Made by a program: the position numbers and the translations under genes. A stretch of DNA of 64,000 nucleotides from Prevotella sp. UBA3294 (GTDB lineage: Bacteria > Bacteroidota > Bacteroidia > Bacteroidales > Bacteroidaceae), in NCBI GenBank assembly GCA_002361535.1, contig DETG01000121.1, forward strand, positions 29,033-93,032, written 5' to 3'. Below are positions 50,186 to 59,429 of the stretch, piece by piece. The notes beneath the pieces were generated by a model, which saw only the letters and a list, made by a program, of their open reading frames with translations, ran no database searches and had not been told where the DNA came from. Positions within the stretch are counted from its first letter, which is position 1, and each line of letters opens with the position of its first letter.

Positions 50186-52642
50186 ATGAAGACAGACGAG
50201 TTGTTGGAATTGGCTCCGTATGATGGCAGTCAGGAGGCTGAGGATCTCTTTATGCAGGCCCTGCAGGAAGAAACCATCTTCCACTATGAACATAATGAAA
50301 TGTATAGGAGGTTCTGTGACCGTAAGGGCTTTGACCCTCATAGAACCTTCACCATCGAGGAGATGCCTCCTGTTTCAGTGAGCGTTTTTAAGGAACTTGG
50401 ATTCAAACTTAACTCAGTGCCGAAGGAGGATCTCACTCTGGCTTTGCAGTCATCAGCCACTTCGGGTATTCCCAGCACGATTGTGGTGGATAAGGAAACA
50501 GCCAAACGCCAGGCCAAGGCTATGATCAAGGTAGTTGGCGAGTTTATAGGTAAAGAGCGAAAGCCTTTCCTGATTATGGATATTGATCCCCGCTCTTCTT
50601 ATAGGAAATTACTTGGTGCTCGCTTTGCTGCAGTGACTGGTTATTTGCGCTTTGCCAATAAGACGGGCTATTTCCTGAAGGCAGATGAGAATAATGTTTC
50701 TTATTTTGATGTAGATGGCATCCAGGAGTATGTCAAGGCATTGGATGCTGACAAGCCTGTCGTGGTATTCGGCTTTACCTACATCCTTTATCAGCATGTG
50801 CTGCAGAGCATCGAGAAGGCAGGAATAAGGATTCAGTTACCTCAAGGTTCAAAGATTATCCATATTGGTGGATGGAAGAAGCTGGAGAGCGAGAAGATCA
50901 GCAAAGTCCTGTTTAATGACAGGCTCTCAAAGAGTTTTGGCATCAATTCTACTGACGTGATTGATATCTATGGTTTTACTGAGCAGATGGGATTGAACTA
51001 TCCCGACTGTGAATGTGGGTGGAAGCATACATCAAGCTATGTAAGGGTATTGGTCCGTGATACAGTGACTCGTGAGATCTTACCTCCGGGCAAGGAGGGC
51101 TTACTGGAGTTTGTAACCCCTGTGCCTCATTCTTATCCAGGCAATGCTGTACTGACAGATGACCTTGGTGTCATTGATGCAGATTCATGTACACAGGGCA
51201 GGGCTGGCACTCGTTTTAAAATTGTTGGCCGCATGAAGAAGGCTGAGGTGCGTGGATGTGGTGATATTCTTTCTCAGAAACTGACATTCCAGAAGAAAAC
51301 AGAGGGTGATCCAAAAGTAGAGGATAATAAACTGGAGGTATATCTTCATCAGCATCCAGTTGCAGCAGAAGAGCCTCTGGCTCAGATGAAGGAGGTTATC
51401 GCCTCGCTGAAATCACAGCAGGAATGGCTCAGCAAACAACCAGTAGATGCCATCATGGGTTTGATAGGAGAGGTGGCTAAGAAATGGGCTACTGACCCGA
51501 AACTGATGCGCATAAAGGATAGGGGCTTACTCTTCTTGTCATCATGGTGTGATGAGAAGCATCTGCGTTCTGTGGCTTCTACCGGAATGCGCGGGAATAT
51601 TGGCTATATTGACAAATTCATGCCATTCCCAGATTCAGACAAGCATTACATGAAAGCAAATGCTCGTGGACTGGTATGCCACTGGCTGGCTGGTAATGTG
51701 CAGATATTGGGTATGTTTGCCTTGGTGCAGAGCATCATCTCAAAGAACGTGAACTTGCTGAAAGTATCGTCGCGTGATGATGGTGTATTCACTGATATTC
51801 TGAATGAATTCAAAGGAGTTTGCTACACGACCAATGATGGTCATACTATTACCGGTGACGACCTGCTGAAGACAATATCGGTGGTATATTTCAACCGCGA
51901 TTCTGACAAACTGGGACAGGAGATGTCGAAAGAGGCTGACGTACGTATAGCATGGGGCGGACGCGAATCGGTGGAGACAGTATCGAACTATCCTGCCCGC
52001 TATGACGCTGAAACTGTCATCTTCGGACCGAAGCTGTCGTTCTCTGTCATCGCCAAAGAGGAATTGTCATCAGTTCAAGAGGCGAAAAAACTGGCGCGTA
52101 AAGTATCGGTTGATGTATCTGTGTTTGATCAGACTGGCTGTGCCTCACCTCATAACCTCTATATAGAGGAAGGTGGTGTGGTGTCACCTGAAGAATTCTG
52201 TGATATTTTAGGTGATTCCATGACCAAGACAGAACTTCAGATTCCTAAACCATTGATGTCACCTGAGCAAGTTTCTCAAATTTATTCTATTCGGGGTGTC
52301 TATGATTTTAAAGGCACAGTCATGGGCTCTGAAACTATGTCGTGGACCATCCTTCTTGATGATCTTGATGAAATCAACAAACCAGTATATAGCCGTGTTC
52401 TTTTTGTTCATAAAGTAAAGAGCATCATGGATAGCCTGATATACATTGATGAAAACACGCAGACTATCGGTATTGCTGCTCCTACTGAGAAAGCATTAGA
52501 CTTTGCAACTGAGGCGACAAGGAAAGGAGTGATGCGTCTGCCGCTTATTGGCAGGATGCTCAACTTCGAAATGCCTTGGGATGGCATTTTCTTGTTTGAT
52601 AGATTAGTGAAATGGAACACATATGGAGGACCATTGCGATAG
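50186..52642 (+). CDS. Fused LuxE-type acyl-protein synthetase and LuxC-type acyl reductase
   Basis: 818 residues. Residues 1 to about 370 are a LuxE-like acyl-protein synthetase: the adenylate motif SSATSGIPS (89-97), IHIGGWKKL, DIYGFTEQ, and Cys358 in RGCGDIL as candidate acyl site. From about 385 to 818 is a LuxC-like NADPH-dependent acyl reductase with candidate nucleophile Cys652 in QTGCASPH. The two activities reduce an acid to its aldehyde; in lux operons they are separate genes. The fusion next to ACP, KAS III and transketolase genes suggests production of a short acyl aldehyde for glycan decoration. Confidence 0.85.
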   Translation: MKTDELLELAPYDGSQEAEDLFMQALQEETIFHYEHNEMYRRFCDRKGFDPHRTFTIEEMPPVSVSVFKELGFKLNSVPKEDLTLALQSSATSGIPSTIVVDKETAKRQAKAMIKVVGEFIGKERKPFLIMDIDPRSSYRKLLGARFAAVTGYLRFANKTGYFLKADENNVSYFDVDGIQEYVKALDADKPVVVFGFTYILYQHVLQSIEKAGIRIQLPQGSKIIHIGGWKKLESEKISKVLFNDRLSKSFGINSTDVIDIYGFTEQMGLNYPDCECGWKHTSSYVRVLVRDTVTREILPPGKEGLLEFVTPVPHSYPGNAVLTDDLGVIDADSCTQGRAGTRFKIVGRMKKAEVRGCGDILSQKLTFQKKTEGDPKVEDNKLEVYLHQHPVAAEEPLAQMKEVIASLKSQQEWLSKQPVDAIMGLIGEVAKKWATDPKLMRIKDRGLLFLSSWCDEKHLRSVASTGMRGNIGYIDKFMPFPDSDKHYMKANARGLVCHWLAGNVQILGMFALVQSIISKNVNLLKVSSRDDGVFTDILNEFKGVCYTTNDGHTITGDDLLKTISVVYFNRDSDKLGQEMSKEADVRIAWGGRESVETVSNYPARYDAETVIFGPKLSFSVIAKEELSSVQEAKKLARKVSVDVSVFDQTGCASPHNLYIEEGGVVSPEEFCDILGDSMTKTELQIPKPLMSPEQVSQIYSIRGVYDFKGTVMGSETMSWTILLDDLDEINKPVYSRVLFVHKVKSIMDSLIYIDENTQTIGIAAPTEKALDFATEATRKGVMRLPLIGRMLNFEMPWDGIFLFDRLVKWNTYGGPLR

Positions 52643-52650
52643 ATTAACAA

Positions 52651-53616
52651 ATGAATCATCATATAGATATGGATGCTCCTTTGGTAATAGTCCGTTCATT
52701 GGTGTATAACCATGAGCCGTATTTGAGACAATGCCTTGACGGTTTTGTAACACAAAAGACCAATTTCAAATTTGAAGTTCAAGTTCATGACGATGCTTCT
52801 ACAGACCGTTCTAAGGAAATAATTTTAGAGTATGCTGCAAAGTTCCCAGAAATCATCAAACCATACATAGAGGAGGAAAACCAATATTCAAAAGGAAATA
52901 ACGGAGTGTGGAAATGGGGAGAACTGAATTCTAAATACATCGCTTTATGCGAGGGTGATGATTATTGGATAGATCCATTGAAACTGCAGAAGCAGGTTAA
53001 TTATATGGAGAATCATCCAGATTGCGGTATGGTATATACACAAGCTATGAAGTATTTTCAGGAAACGAGTGAATACAAGCCGGGGTGGGCAGCTCAGACG
53101 GATTTTGAGGATTTATTAACATCAGCCAATAAGATTATGACTTTGTGTACATTGTTTCGTAAGGATTTATATTTGAGGTACATGGATGAAATAGACAAAC
53201 AGAACAACTGGCTGATGGGTGATTATCCGTTATGGCTATATATATCGAAGAATTCTAAAGTGCATTTTTTGAACGAGATAACAGGAGTGTATCGAGTGCT
53301 GGTAAGTTCTGCTAGTCATACAAAAGATTTAAAGAAAATGATAGCGTTTATGCTTAGCGTTTTTGATATCCGCTGTTTCTTCGCAAATCGATATGGATAT
53401 CAGAATAGAATAAATGGTCTAGCTCATAATGTTATAAATGATTTATTCAGACTCTCTGTTCAGAAAGATACAAACCTGTCAAAAACAATTTTTCAGTTTG
53501 CAAAAGAGAATGGTGTGCTTTCTTCTAATGTGATATACAAGTGCATTTTCTATTCAATGAAGTTTGGCCGTATATATCATAGAAGAAAATATCCTAATAG
53601 TGCAACTATGTATTAA
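52651..53616 (+). CDS. Family 2 glycosyltransferase, paralogue 1
   Basis: 321 residues from 52651 (ATG 52669 also possible). HDDASTDRS, the metal motif CEGDDYWIDPLKLQKQ and HPDCGMVYTQ. It is similar along its length to the gene at 57304-58269, also 321 residues. The EGDDYW form of the DxD motif is common in capsule transferases. Confidence 0.87.
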   Translation: MNHHIDMDAPLVIVRSLVYNHEPYLRQCLDGFVTQKTNFKFEVQVHDDASTDRSKEIILEYAAKFPEIIKPYIEEENQYSKGNNGVWKWGELNSKYIALCEGDDYWIDPLKLQKQVNYMENHPDCGMVYTQAMKYFQETSEYKPGWAAQTDFEDLLTSANKIMTLCTLFRKDLYLRYMDEIDKQNNWLMGDYPLWLYISKNSKVHFLNEITGVYRVLVSSASHTKDLKKMIAFMLSVFDIRCFFANRYGYQNRINGLAHNVINDLFRLSVQKDTNLSKTIFQFAKENGVLSSNVIYKCIFYSMKFGRIYHRRKYPNSATMY

Positions 53617-53642
53617 TATCTTACTTTTTTACAATCTGAACA

Positions 53643-55172
53643 GTGGAAAATAGTAACAAAACAATAGCCAAGAACACAATCGTCTTGTATTTCAGGATGA
53701 TTGTGACGATGCTTATTTCGCTATACACTTCTCGTGTGGTCCTGCAGGTCTTAGGTGTAGAGGATTTCGGTATCTACCATTCCGTAGGTGGTGTTGTAGG
53801 TATGTTTGCTTTTGTGAATGGAGCACTAGCTACGGGGTCGTCCCGTTTCTTAACGGCTGAATTAGGAACGGGAGACTTCGAAAAACTAAAGCGGACATTC
53901 TCAACTGTCCTCACTGTTCATGCTACATTGGCTGTACTTTTTGCCATTGTTTTGGAAACAGTGGGAATGTGGTTCCTGAATAATAAGCTGATTATCCCGG
54001 TAGAACGTATGAATGCGGCCAAATTCTTGCTCCACCTCTCAGCCTTATCCTCTTTGATGAGTATTACGCAGGTGCCGTATAGTGCCTCGATAGTCAGTCA
54101 TGAGAAGATGGGCATCTATGCCTATACCAGTATTACTGATGCCGTATTGAAATTATTGATTGTATATACGTTGACCATTTCACCATTTGACAAACTGAAG
54201 TTTTATGCGTTCTTGCTCTTTGTGGTGAATATGGGTATGTTGCTGTTCTATCGTTTCTACTGTTTGCGAAAATTCCCAGAGTCACATTACCAGTTCGTCG
54301 TGGATAAAAAGATTATGAAATCGATACTTGGCTTTTCTGGATGGGGTATCTTAGGGTCGATAGCTCGTATGTTGCAAATGCAAGGATCAACAGTGTTGAT
54401 CAATATGTTCTTCAATCCCAGTGTAGTAGCCGCAAGGGCTGTCGCTAATCAGGTGAATTCAGCATCACTCCAGTTCATCAACAATTTCCGTACAGCAGTG
54501 AATCCTCAGATTATCAAACGTTATGCTGCCAACGAGAAGGAAAGTAGTAAAAAGTTACAGTTGGAAACGGCTAAGCTTGCCTATTATATCATGTTGGTCT
54601 TAGCGTTCCCTATTTGTTTGGTGGCTCGCCCTTTACTACAACTTTGGTTGGGGCAAGTTCCAGAGCATTCGGTAGCCTTCTTACAAGTAACCATTGCAAC
54701 GAGCCTGATAGATGTCTTTGACATATCGTTCCTGTCTGCTTTGTGGGCAAAAGGCCGCATCAAAGAAAACGCCTTGGTCTCTCCTTTCGTATTGTTTGCT
54801 GCGTTTCCCATTGCATACGTCATGTTCCGATGTGGCATGCCGCCTGTCTCTATATGTTGGGCCTTTTTGGTAAGTATTGTCGTGATGGGTATGATAGTAA
54901 AACCGATGCTGATTATTAAATATGTGGATTATACATGGAGTGAAATCATTCCCGTGTTTCTTACATGTGGTAAAGTAACGTTAGCTGCGATACCCATACC
55001 TCTTTTCTTTTATATTTGGTTAAATCCGACATTAGTCAGTGACTGGTTGAGGTTCTTGATATTTGTCCCCATCAGCATATGTTGTGTAGTGGTTAGTGTA
55101 TGGTTGATAGGATTAGATAAGAATATGAGAAATGCAATCATGTCGTTTGTCAAAAAAGCATTTTATAAATAG
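53643..55172 (+). CDS. wzx: Oligosaccharide-unit flippase (Wzx/MATE-like)
   Basis: 509 residues with about 12-14 membrane segments. The N terminus (TIVLYFRMIVTMLISLYTSR then VLGVEDFGIYHSVGG) is typical of the polysaccharide-transport branch of the MOP superfamily. It moves undecaprenyl-PP-linked repeat units to the periplasm. Start is GTG 53643. With the Wzy-like gene at 59430 it indicates a Wzx/Wzy-dependent pathway. Confidence 0.9.
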   Translation: MENSNKTIAKNTIVLYFRMIVTMLISLYTSRVVLQVLGVEDFGIYHSVGGVVGMFAFVNGALATGSSRFLTAELGTGDFEKLKRTFSTVLTVHATLAVLFAIVLETVGMWFLNNKLIIPVERMNAAKFLLHLSALSSLMSITQVPYSASIVSHEKMGIYAYTSITDAVLKLLIVYTLTISPFDKLKFYAFLLFVVNMGMLLFYRFYCLRKFPESHYQFVVDKKIMKSILGFSGWGILGSIARMLQMQGSTVLINMFFNPSVVAARAVANQVNSASLQFINNFRTAVNPQIIKRYAANEKESSKKLQLETAKLAYYIMLVLAFPICLVARPLLQLWLGQVPEHSVAFLQVTIATSLIDVFDISFLSALWAKGRIKENALVSPFVLFAAFPIAYVMFRCGMPPVSICWAFLVSIVVMGMIVKPMLIIKYVDYTWSEIIPVFLTCGKVTLAAIPIPLFFYIWLNPTLVSDWLRFLIFVPISICCVVVSVWLIGLDKNMRNAIMSFVKKAFYK

Positions 55173-55180
55173 AATAAGTC

Positions 55181-56173
55181 ATGATGGTATTTAATAAGTA
55201 TTTTTACTTCTTAGGCAGTAAGACTATCAAGGGATGGAGAAGCTATCCGTATATCCTTCTTGCCTGGTTGGAGAATCTTTTTTGGCATGTAGTTTTGTTT
55301 TTTTCGGCAAAGAAGATTAATGAATCGGCAAAGTATAAGGTCACAATATGTTGTATGTTCAAGAATGAAGGCAAGTTCCTCAAGGAGTGGATCTTGTACA
55401 ATCAGATCATAGGTATAGATCATATCTACTTGTACAACAACAACTCAGATGACAACTATTTGGAAGTTCTTCAGCCTTTTATCAGTCAAGAATATGTTAC
55501 ATTGATTGACTGGCCTATACCTCAGGGTCAGATTCCTGCTTACGAGGATTGGTATCAGAGATATCGGCATGAAACGCAATGGAACAGTTTTATCGATATT
55601 GATGAGTTTATTTGTCCGTTCCATGAAACTAATGTTTATCAATGGCTGAAACAGTATTCTAAGTATCCGGCAGTAAAGATGTACTGGAAGATCTTTGGTA
55701 CCTCAGGGGTTGTTGAACATGACGATTCAAAACTGGTTTCCGAGCAGTACCATGTTTGCTGGGACAAGCCATGGATTATTGGCAAACAGTTTTATAATAC
55801 AACCTATGATATATCAAAGTTTAAAATTAACGTGCACCATTCCATGAATTGCGATGTTCGTTTTTGTGGAAAGATCTTGCACATGCCAGCAGTGAATGAA
55901 TTTAAGTTTTTTGACAACCACTTCGGGGTTATCTTTACAGGAAAGCCATTTACTCTTCAGTTGAATCATTATCAGAGTAAATCCTATATGTCGTACGTGG
56001 GATTGATGCAAAAGAGTGATTCTGCCCATAAGAAAAACCCAAGAGGGAAAATGCATTTTTTGTGGCAAGAACAATTAAACACTTCAACAGATTTTCATGT
56101 ATATAAATTTATTATTCAATTGAAAGTAAAATATTACGGTATAAAACCAAATATATTTGATGAACAGGGTTAA
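55181..56173 (+). CDS. Glycosyltransferase of GT2/GT92-like type
   Basis: 330 residues. CCMFKNEGKFLKEWILYNQI, the YLYNNNSDDN segment and FIDIDEFICP (D-x-D) match the family formerly called DUF23/Glyco_tranf_2_4, GT92-like. A short hydrophobic region near the N terminus may associate it with the membrane. The substrate is unknown. Confidence 0.8.
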   Translation: MMVFNKYFYFLGSKTIKGWRSYPYILLAWLENLFWHVVLFFSAKKINESAKYKVTICCMFKNEGKFLKEWILYNQIIGIDHIYLYNNNSDDNYLEVLQPFISQEYVTLIDWPIPQGQIPAYEDWYQRYRHETQWNSFIDIDEFICPFHETNVYQWLKQYSKYPAVKMYWKIFGTSGVVEHDDSKLVSEQYHVCWDKPWIIGKQFYNTTYDISKFKINVHHSMNCDVRFCGKILHMPAVNEFKFFDNHFGVIFTGKPFTLQLNHYQSKSYMSYVGLMQKSDSAHKKNPRGKMHFLWQEQLNTSTDFHVYKFIIQLKVKYYGIKPNIFDEQG

Positions 56174-57311
56174 AGTTCTTTATATCTCGCACGAATCAAA
56201 AGAGATAGCTGGTGCTACTCTTTCATTGTATAATCTAATCCATAGCGTAGAAGAAAGGGTGGAACCTGTTGTCTTGTTGGATCGGAAAGATGTCGTCTAT
56301 GATTTCTTTCAGGAAAAGGGAATCACATGTCTAGTCTTTCCCTTCAAGAGGGTGCTATATAATTATGGGGTCGTTAAACGTATTTTGTTATATATTCCAC
56401 GGCTAGTTCGGGATTCTTATTCCAATTATAGATGTTTGCAGTTTGTAAGGAATCAATTAGGAGACCAAGGCGTTGATATCATTCACTCAAATTCCAGTGC
56501 TATCACAGTGGGAGAGTATTTGGCAAAACACTTAGGTGTCAAACATGTTTGGCATGTCAGGGAGTTCTTAGATAAGGATTTCCATTTTCATCCTTTCGGC
56601 GGAATGGATAGGCTTCAGAAAAGGATTAACCGAGCAGATGCCTGTATTGCCATCACCTCACAAGTGGCACAGCATTGGAATATGTCAGGTACGAATACAC
56701 ACGTGATATGGGATGCGGTCCGCAAAGAAGAGGATGTTTGTGCCATTTTTCCTAAAGAAAAGTATTTTCTCTTTTGTTGTGCATCATTAAGTGACACCAA
56801 GGGAACAGACACAGCAGTGAAGGCTTTTTGTATGTCGGGATTGTCTCAAAAGGGCTATAATTTGAAAATGGTAGGCAATTGTACAGAGGAGTATAAAGAG
56901 AAGCTGGTACATATCATACAGTCTTTTTCAGGTGATATGATGGAGCATATAGAATTCTTGGGCTACCAGAAAGACATCACTCCCTTGATGAAAAAGGCCA
57001 CGGCCTTTTTAATGTGTTCCCACAACGAAGGTTTGGGAAGGGTTACCATTGAGGCTATGTGTTATGGTTGTCCTGTAATTGCCAGGTATTCGGGAGGAAC
57101 TGTTGATTATCTCAAAGACGGTGAAACAGGTTTCTTCTTCACTCATGATGAACAATGTGCTTCTTTGATGAAAGAAGTCTCATCTATGTCAACACCAACC
57201 ACCATTTATGCAGCTAATGATTTCTTTAAACATCATTTTGCAGAGGAAGTGTATGGTATTCAGATCAATCGTATCTATCAAGAATTGTTAAGTCAACAAA
57301 AAGATGAATAA
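56160..57311 (+). CDS. Family 4 glycosyltransferase (GT-B)
   Basis: 383 residues from ATG 56160 (one codon after a TTG). The N-terminal half begins KVLYISHESKEIAGATLSLY; the C-terminal half carries the GT4 signature SHNEGLGRVTIEAMCYGCPV with the E-x7-E pattern. It overlaps the previous gene by 14 bases. Confidence 0.9.
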   Translation: MNRVKVLYISHESKEIAGATLSLYNLIHSVEERVEPVVLLDRKDVVYDFFQEKGITCLVFPFKRVLYNYGVVKRILLYIPRLVRDSYSNYRCLQFVRNQLGDQGVDIIHSNSSAITVGEYLAKHLGVKHVWHVREFLDKDFHFHPFGGMDRLQKRINRADACIAITSQVAQHWNMSGTNTHVIWDAVRKEEDVCAIFPKEKYFLFCCASLSDTKGTDTAVKAFCMSGLSQKGYNLKMVGNCTEEYKEKLVHIIQSFSGDMMEHIEFLGYQKDITPLMKKATAFLMCSHNEGLGRVTIEAMCYGCPVIARYSGGTVDYLKDGETGFFFTHDEQCASLMKEVSSMSTPTTIYAANDFFKHHFAEEVYGIQINRIYQELLSQQKDE

Positions 57312-58269
57312 TCAAAAGGATGATAGAGAACCAATCATGGTGACCGTTCTGTGTCGTACATACAACAAGATTGAGTTCGTTAGACAGAGTATGGAAGGAG
57401 TTGCCATGCAAAAGACAGATTTCCGTTTTCAAGCGCTTGTATATGATGACGCTTCAACAGATGGAACGGCTGAGGTCGTGAAAGAGTTTGCTGACAGGTA
57501 TCCTGATATCTTTAAACCTGTGTTGAGAAAAGAGAATCTGTTTAAGAAAAAAGACGGTTCTTGGGAAAGGGCGAATAACGCAGACATACCAGGCAAGTAT
57601 TTGTGTTTCTGCGATGATGATGATTATTGGACTGATTCCTATAAACTACAGAAACAGGTGGATTATTTAGAGAGTCATCCTGATTGTGGAATGGTTTATA
57701 CGCAGGTTCGGATATTGAACCAAGAAACGCAGCAGTTTTACGAAGGATGGTCAGGTCAGACTGATTTTGAAAAGCTATTGACAGGTGCTAATCCAATATT
57801 GAACTTTACAGCCTGCATGCGGACTGATTATTTTGAATCCTATTTCAATGAAATGGGAAGACGTAATCACTGGGAAACGGAAGATCTTCCTGTGTGGTTT
57901 TACATATCTCATCTCTCAAGAATCCATTTTATGGATGAGGTGATGGGTGTATATAGGATTCTTCCTGTTTCATGGAGTCATGATAAAGATATTAATAAAC
58001 AGGTTGCATTTTCGAAGAGCACTTTCGAGTGTCGCTGTTTCTTTGCCAAAAAATATGATCGTGAAGACGCGTTACCTATTATAGCAAGAAACGAAGTGAA
58101 CAATCTCTTCAGGTTGTCCGTTCATAAGGACAAAAGTATTTCGTCATATATTTATCAGTTTGCCAAGGAACATGGAGTGAACTCTGTAGGGGTCATGGTG
58201 AAATGTCTTTTTTACGCTACAAAATGGGGTAGGGCTTACCATCGTAAGAAATACCCGTCCCTTTATTAG
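57304..58269 (+). CDS. Family 2 glycosyltransferase, paralogue 2
   Basis: 321 residues, paralogue of the gene at 52651: YDDASTDGTAE, the CDDDDYWTDSYKLQKQ metal motif and HPDCGMVYTQ. It overlaps the GT4 gene by 8 bases. The two paralogues probably add related but different sugars. Confidence 0.87.
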   Translation: MNNQKDDREPIMVTVLCRTYNKIEFVRQSMEGVAMQKTDFRFQALVYDDASTDGTAEVVKEFADRYPDIFKPVLRKENLFKKKDGSWERANNADIPGKYLCFCDDDDYWTDSYKLQKQVDYLESHPDCGMVYTQVRILNQETQQFYEGWSGQTDFEKLLTGANPILNFTACMRTDYFESYFNEMGRRNHWETEDLPVWFYISHLSRIHFMDEVMGVYRILPVSWSHDKDINKQVAFSKSTFECRCFFAKKYDREDALPIIARNEVNNLFRLSVHKDKSISSYIYQFAKEHGVNSVGVMVKCLFYATKWGRAYHRKKYPSLY

Positions 58270-58287
58270 TATGCAATTAGAAGTGAA

Positions 58288-59409
58288 ATGAAGGCTAACG
58301 TTTCCAAATTTGACTATTGTTTCGGTTGTGGCGTATGTGCTGTTGCATGTAAGCACAAAGCCATTACCATGCAGTATGACAAGGAGGGTTTCTATCATCC
58401 GGCAGTCGATCAGTCCGCTTGCGTGGATTGCGGCATCTGCCTGGATGTGTGCTCCTTTAATCACGATGATGTGATGAAGCCGAAGGAGCAGGAGCTTGGG
58501 TCGTATGCAGCCTGGAGCAAGGATCGTGATACCCGGATCTATTGTACATCAGGCGGACTGAGCTACGAATTCGGTAAAAAGTGCATTGGCGATGGTTATC
58601 AGTTCTGTGGGGTGCGGTACAATGTTGAGAAGAAGCGTTCTGAGCACTACTTGGCTACTACTGTGGAAGAACTGGAAGCCAGTAAGCAGAGTAAATATAT
58701 TCAGAGCTGGACGGTAGATGCGTTCCGTCAGTTTAAGCGGGGGCAGAAGTATTTGGTGACAGGTGTACCTTGTCAGATAGATTCTTTACGTCGCTATTTG
58801 CGGAAGTTCAAGATGGAAGATGACTTTATCCTGTTGGACTTCTTCTGTCATGGAATTCCTTCCAAATGGATGTTCGATCAGTATCTGAAGTATGTAGAGA
58901 AGAAGGTGGGTAAGGCTTCGTCTGTAACATGGCGGAATACCATCATGCCTGATGGTTCCCCCTGCTGGCAGGAGAGTACCAATGTGAATATCCGTGGAGA
59001 GCGTGGGCTTTGGCAGTCGAGGACCGTGAAGGGTGATATATTCTTCTGTCTATTCTTTCAGGAATATTGCAATGGGCGGCACTGTCATCAGAATTGCAGG
59101 TTCCGTATGTTCAGCAGTGCTGCTGATATCCGCCTTTGTGATCTATGGGGCGGCACCTACAAAGATAACAAGGAGGGGGTGAGCGGTGTGATGCTGTTCT
59201 CCGAGAAGGCCAATCGTTTGTTTGAGTCATTAGATAATATTGAGTTTAAGAAAGAGCCCAAGGAGATAGTGGGAGAGGGGCAGATGGCCGAGAATGTGAA
59301 ACCACATCGTTTACGTAACTTATCTATTTGGATGCTGCGGCATCATTTCCCTGTTACATGGGTAAATGGGCTGCGACATGCCTTTAGCTATGTTTACCGT
59401 ACAGTATAA
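58288..59409 (+). CDS. F420-hydrogenase beta-like protein with 4Fe-4S domain
   Basis: 373 residues. Two ferredoxin-type clusters at the N terminus (CFGCGVCAVAC at about 11-21 and CVDCGICLDVC at about 46-56), then the Coenzyme F420 hydrogenase beta N- and C-terminal domains with TGVPCQIDSLRRYL and DFFCHG. Such genes are common in polysaccharide loci together with pyruvyltransferases, but the reaction is unknown. Composition is more GC-rich than the genes before it. Confidence 0.85.
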   Translation: MKANVSKFDYCFGCGVCAVACKHKAITMQYDKEGFYHPAVDQSACVDCGICLDVCSFNHDDVMKPKEQELGSYAAWSKDRDTRIYCTSGGLSYEFGKKCIGDGYQFCGVRYNVEKKRSEHYLATTVEELEASKQSKYIQSWTVDAFRQFKRGQKYLVTGVPCQIDSLRRYLRKFKMEDDFILLDFFCHGIPSKWMFDQYLKYVEKKVGKASSVTWRNTIMPDGSPCWQESTNVNIRGERGLWQSRTVKGDIFFCLFFQEYCNGRHCHQNCRFRMFSSAADIRLCDLWGGTYKDNKEGVSGVMLFSEKANRLFESLDNIEFKKEPKEIVGEGQMAENVKPHRLRNLSIWMLRHHFPVTWVNGLRHAFSYVYRTV

Positions 59410-59429
59410 TAAAGTATAATAGGTCAACT

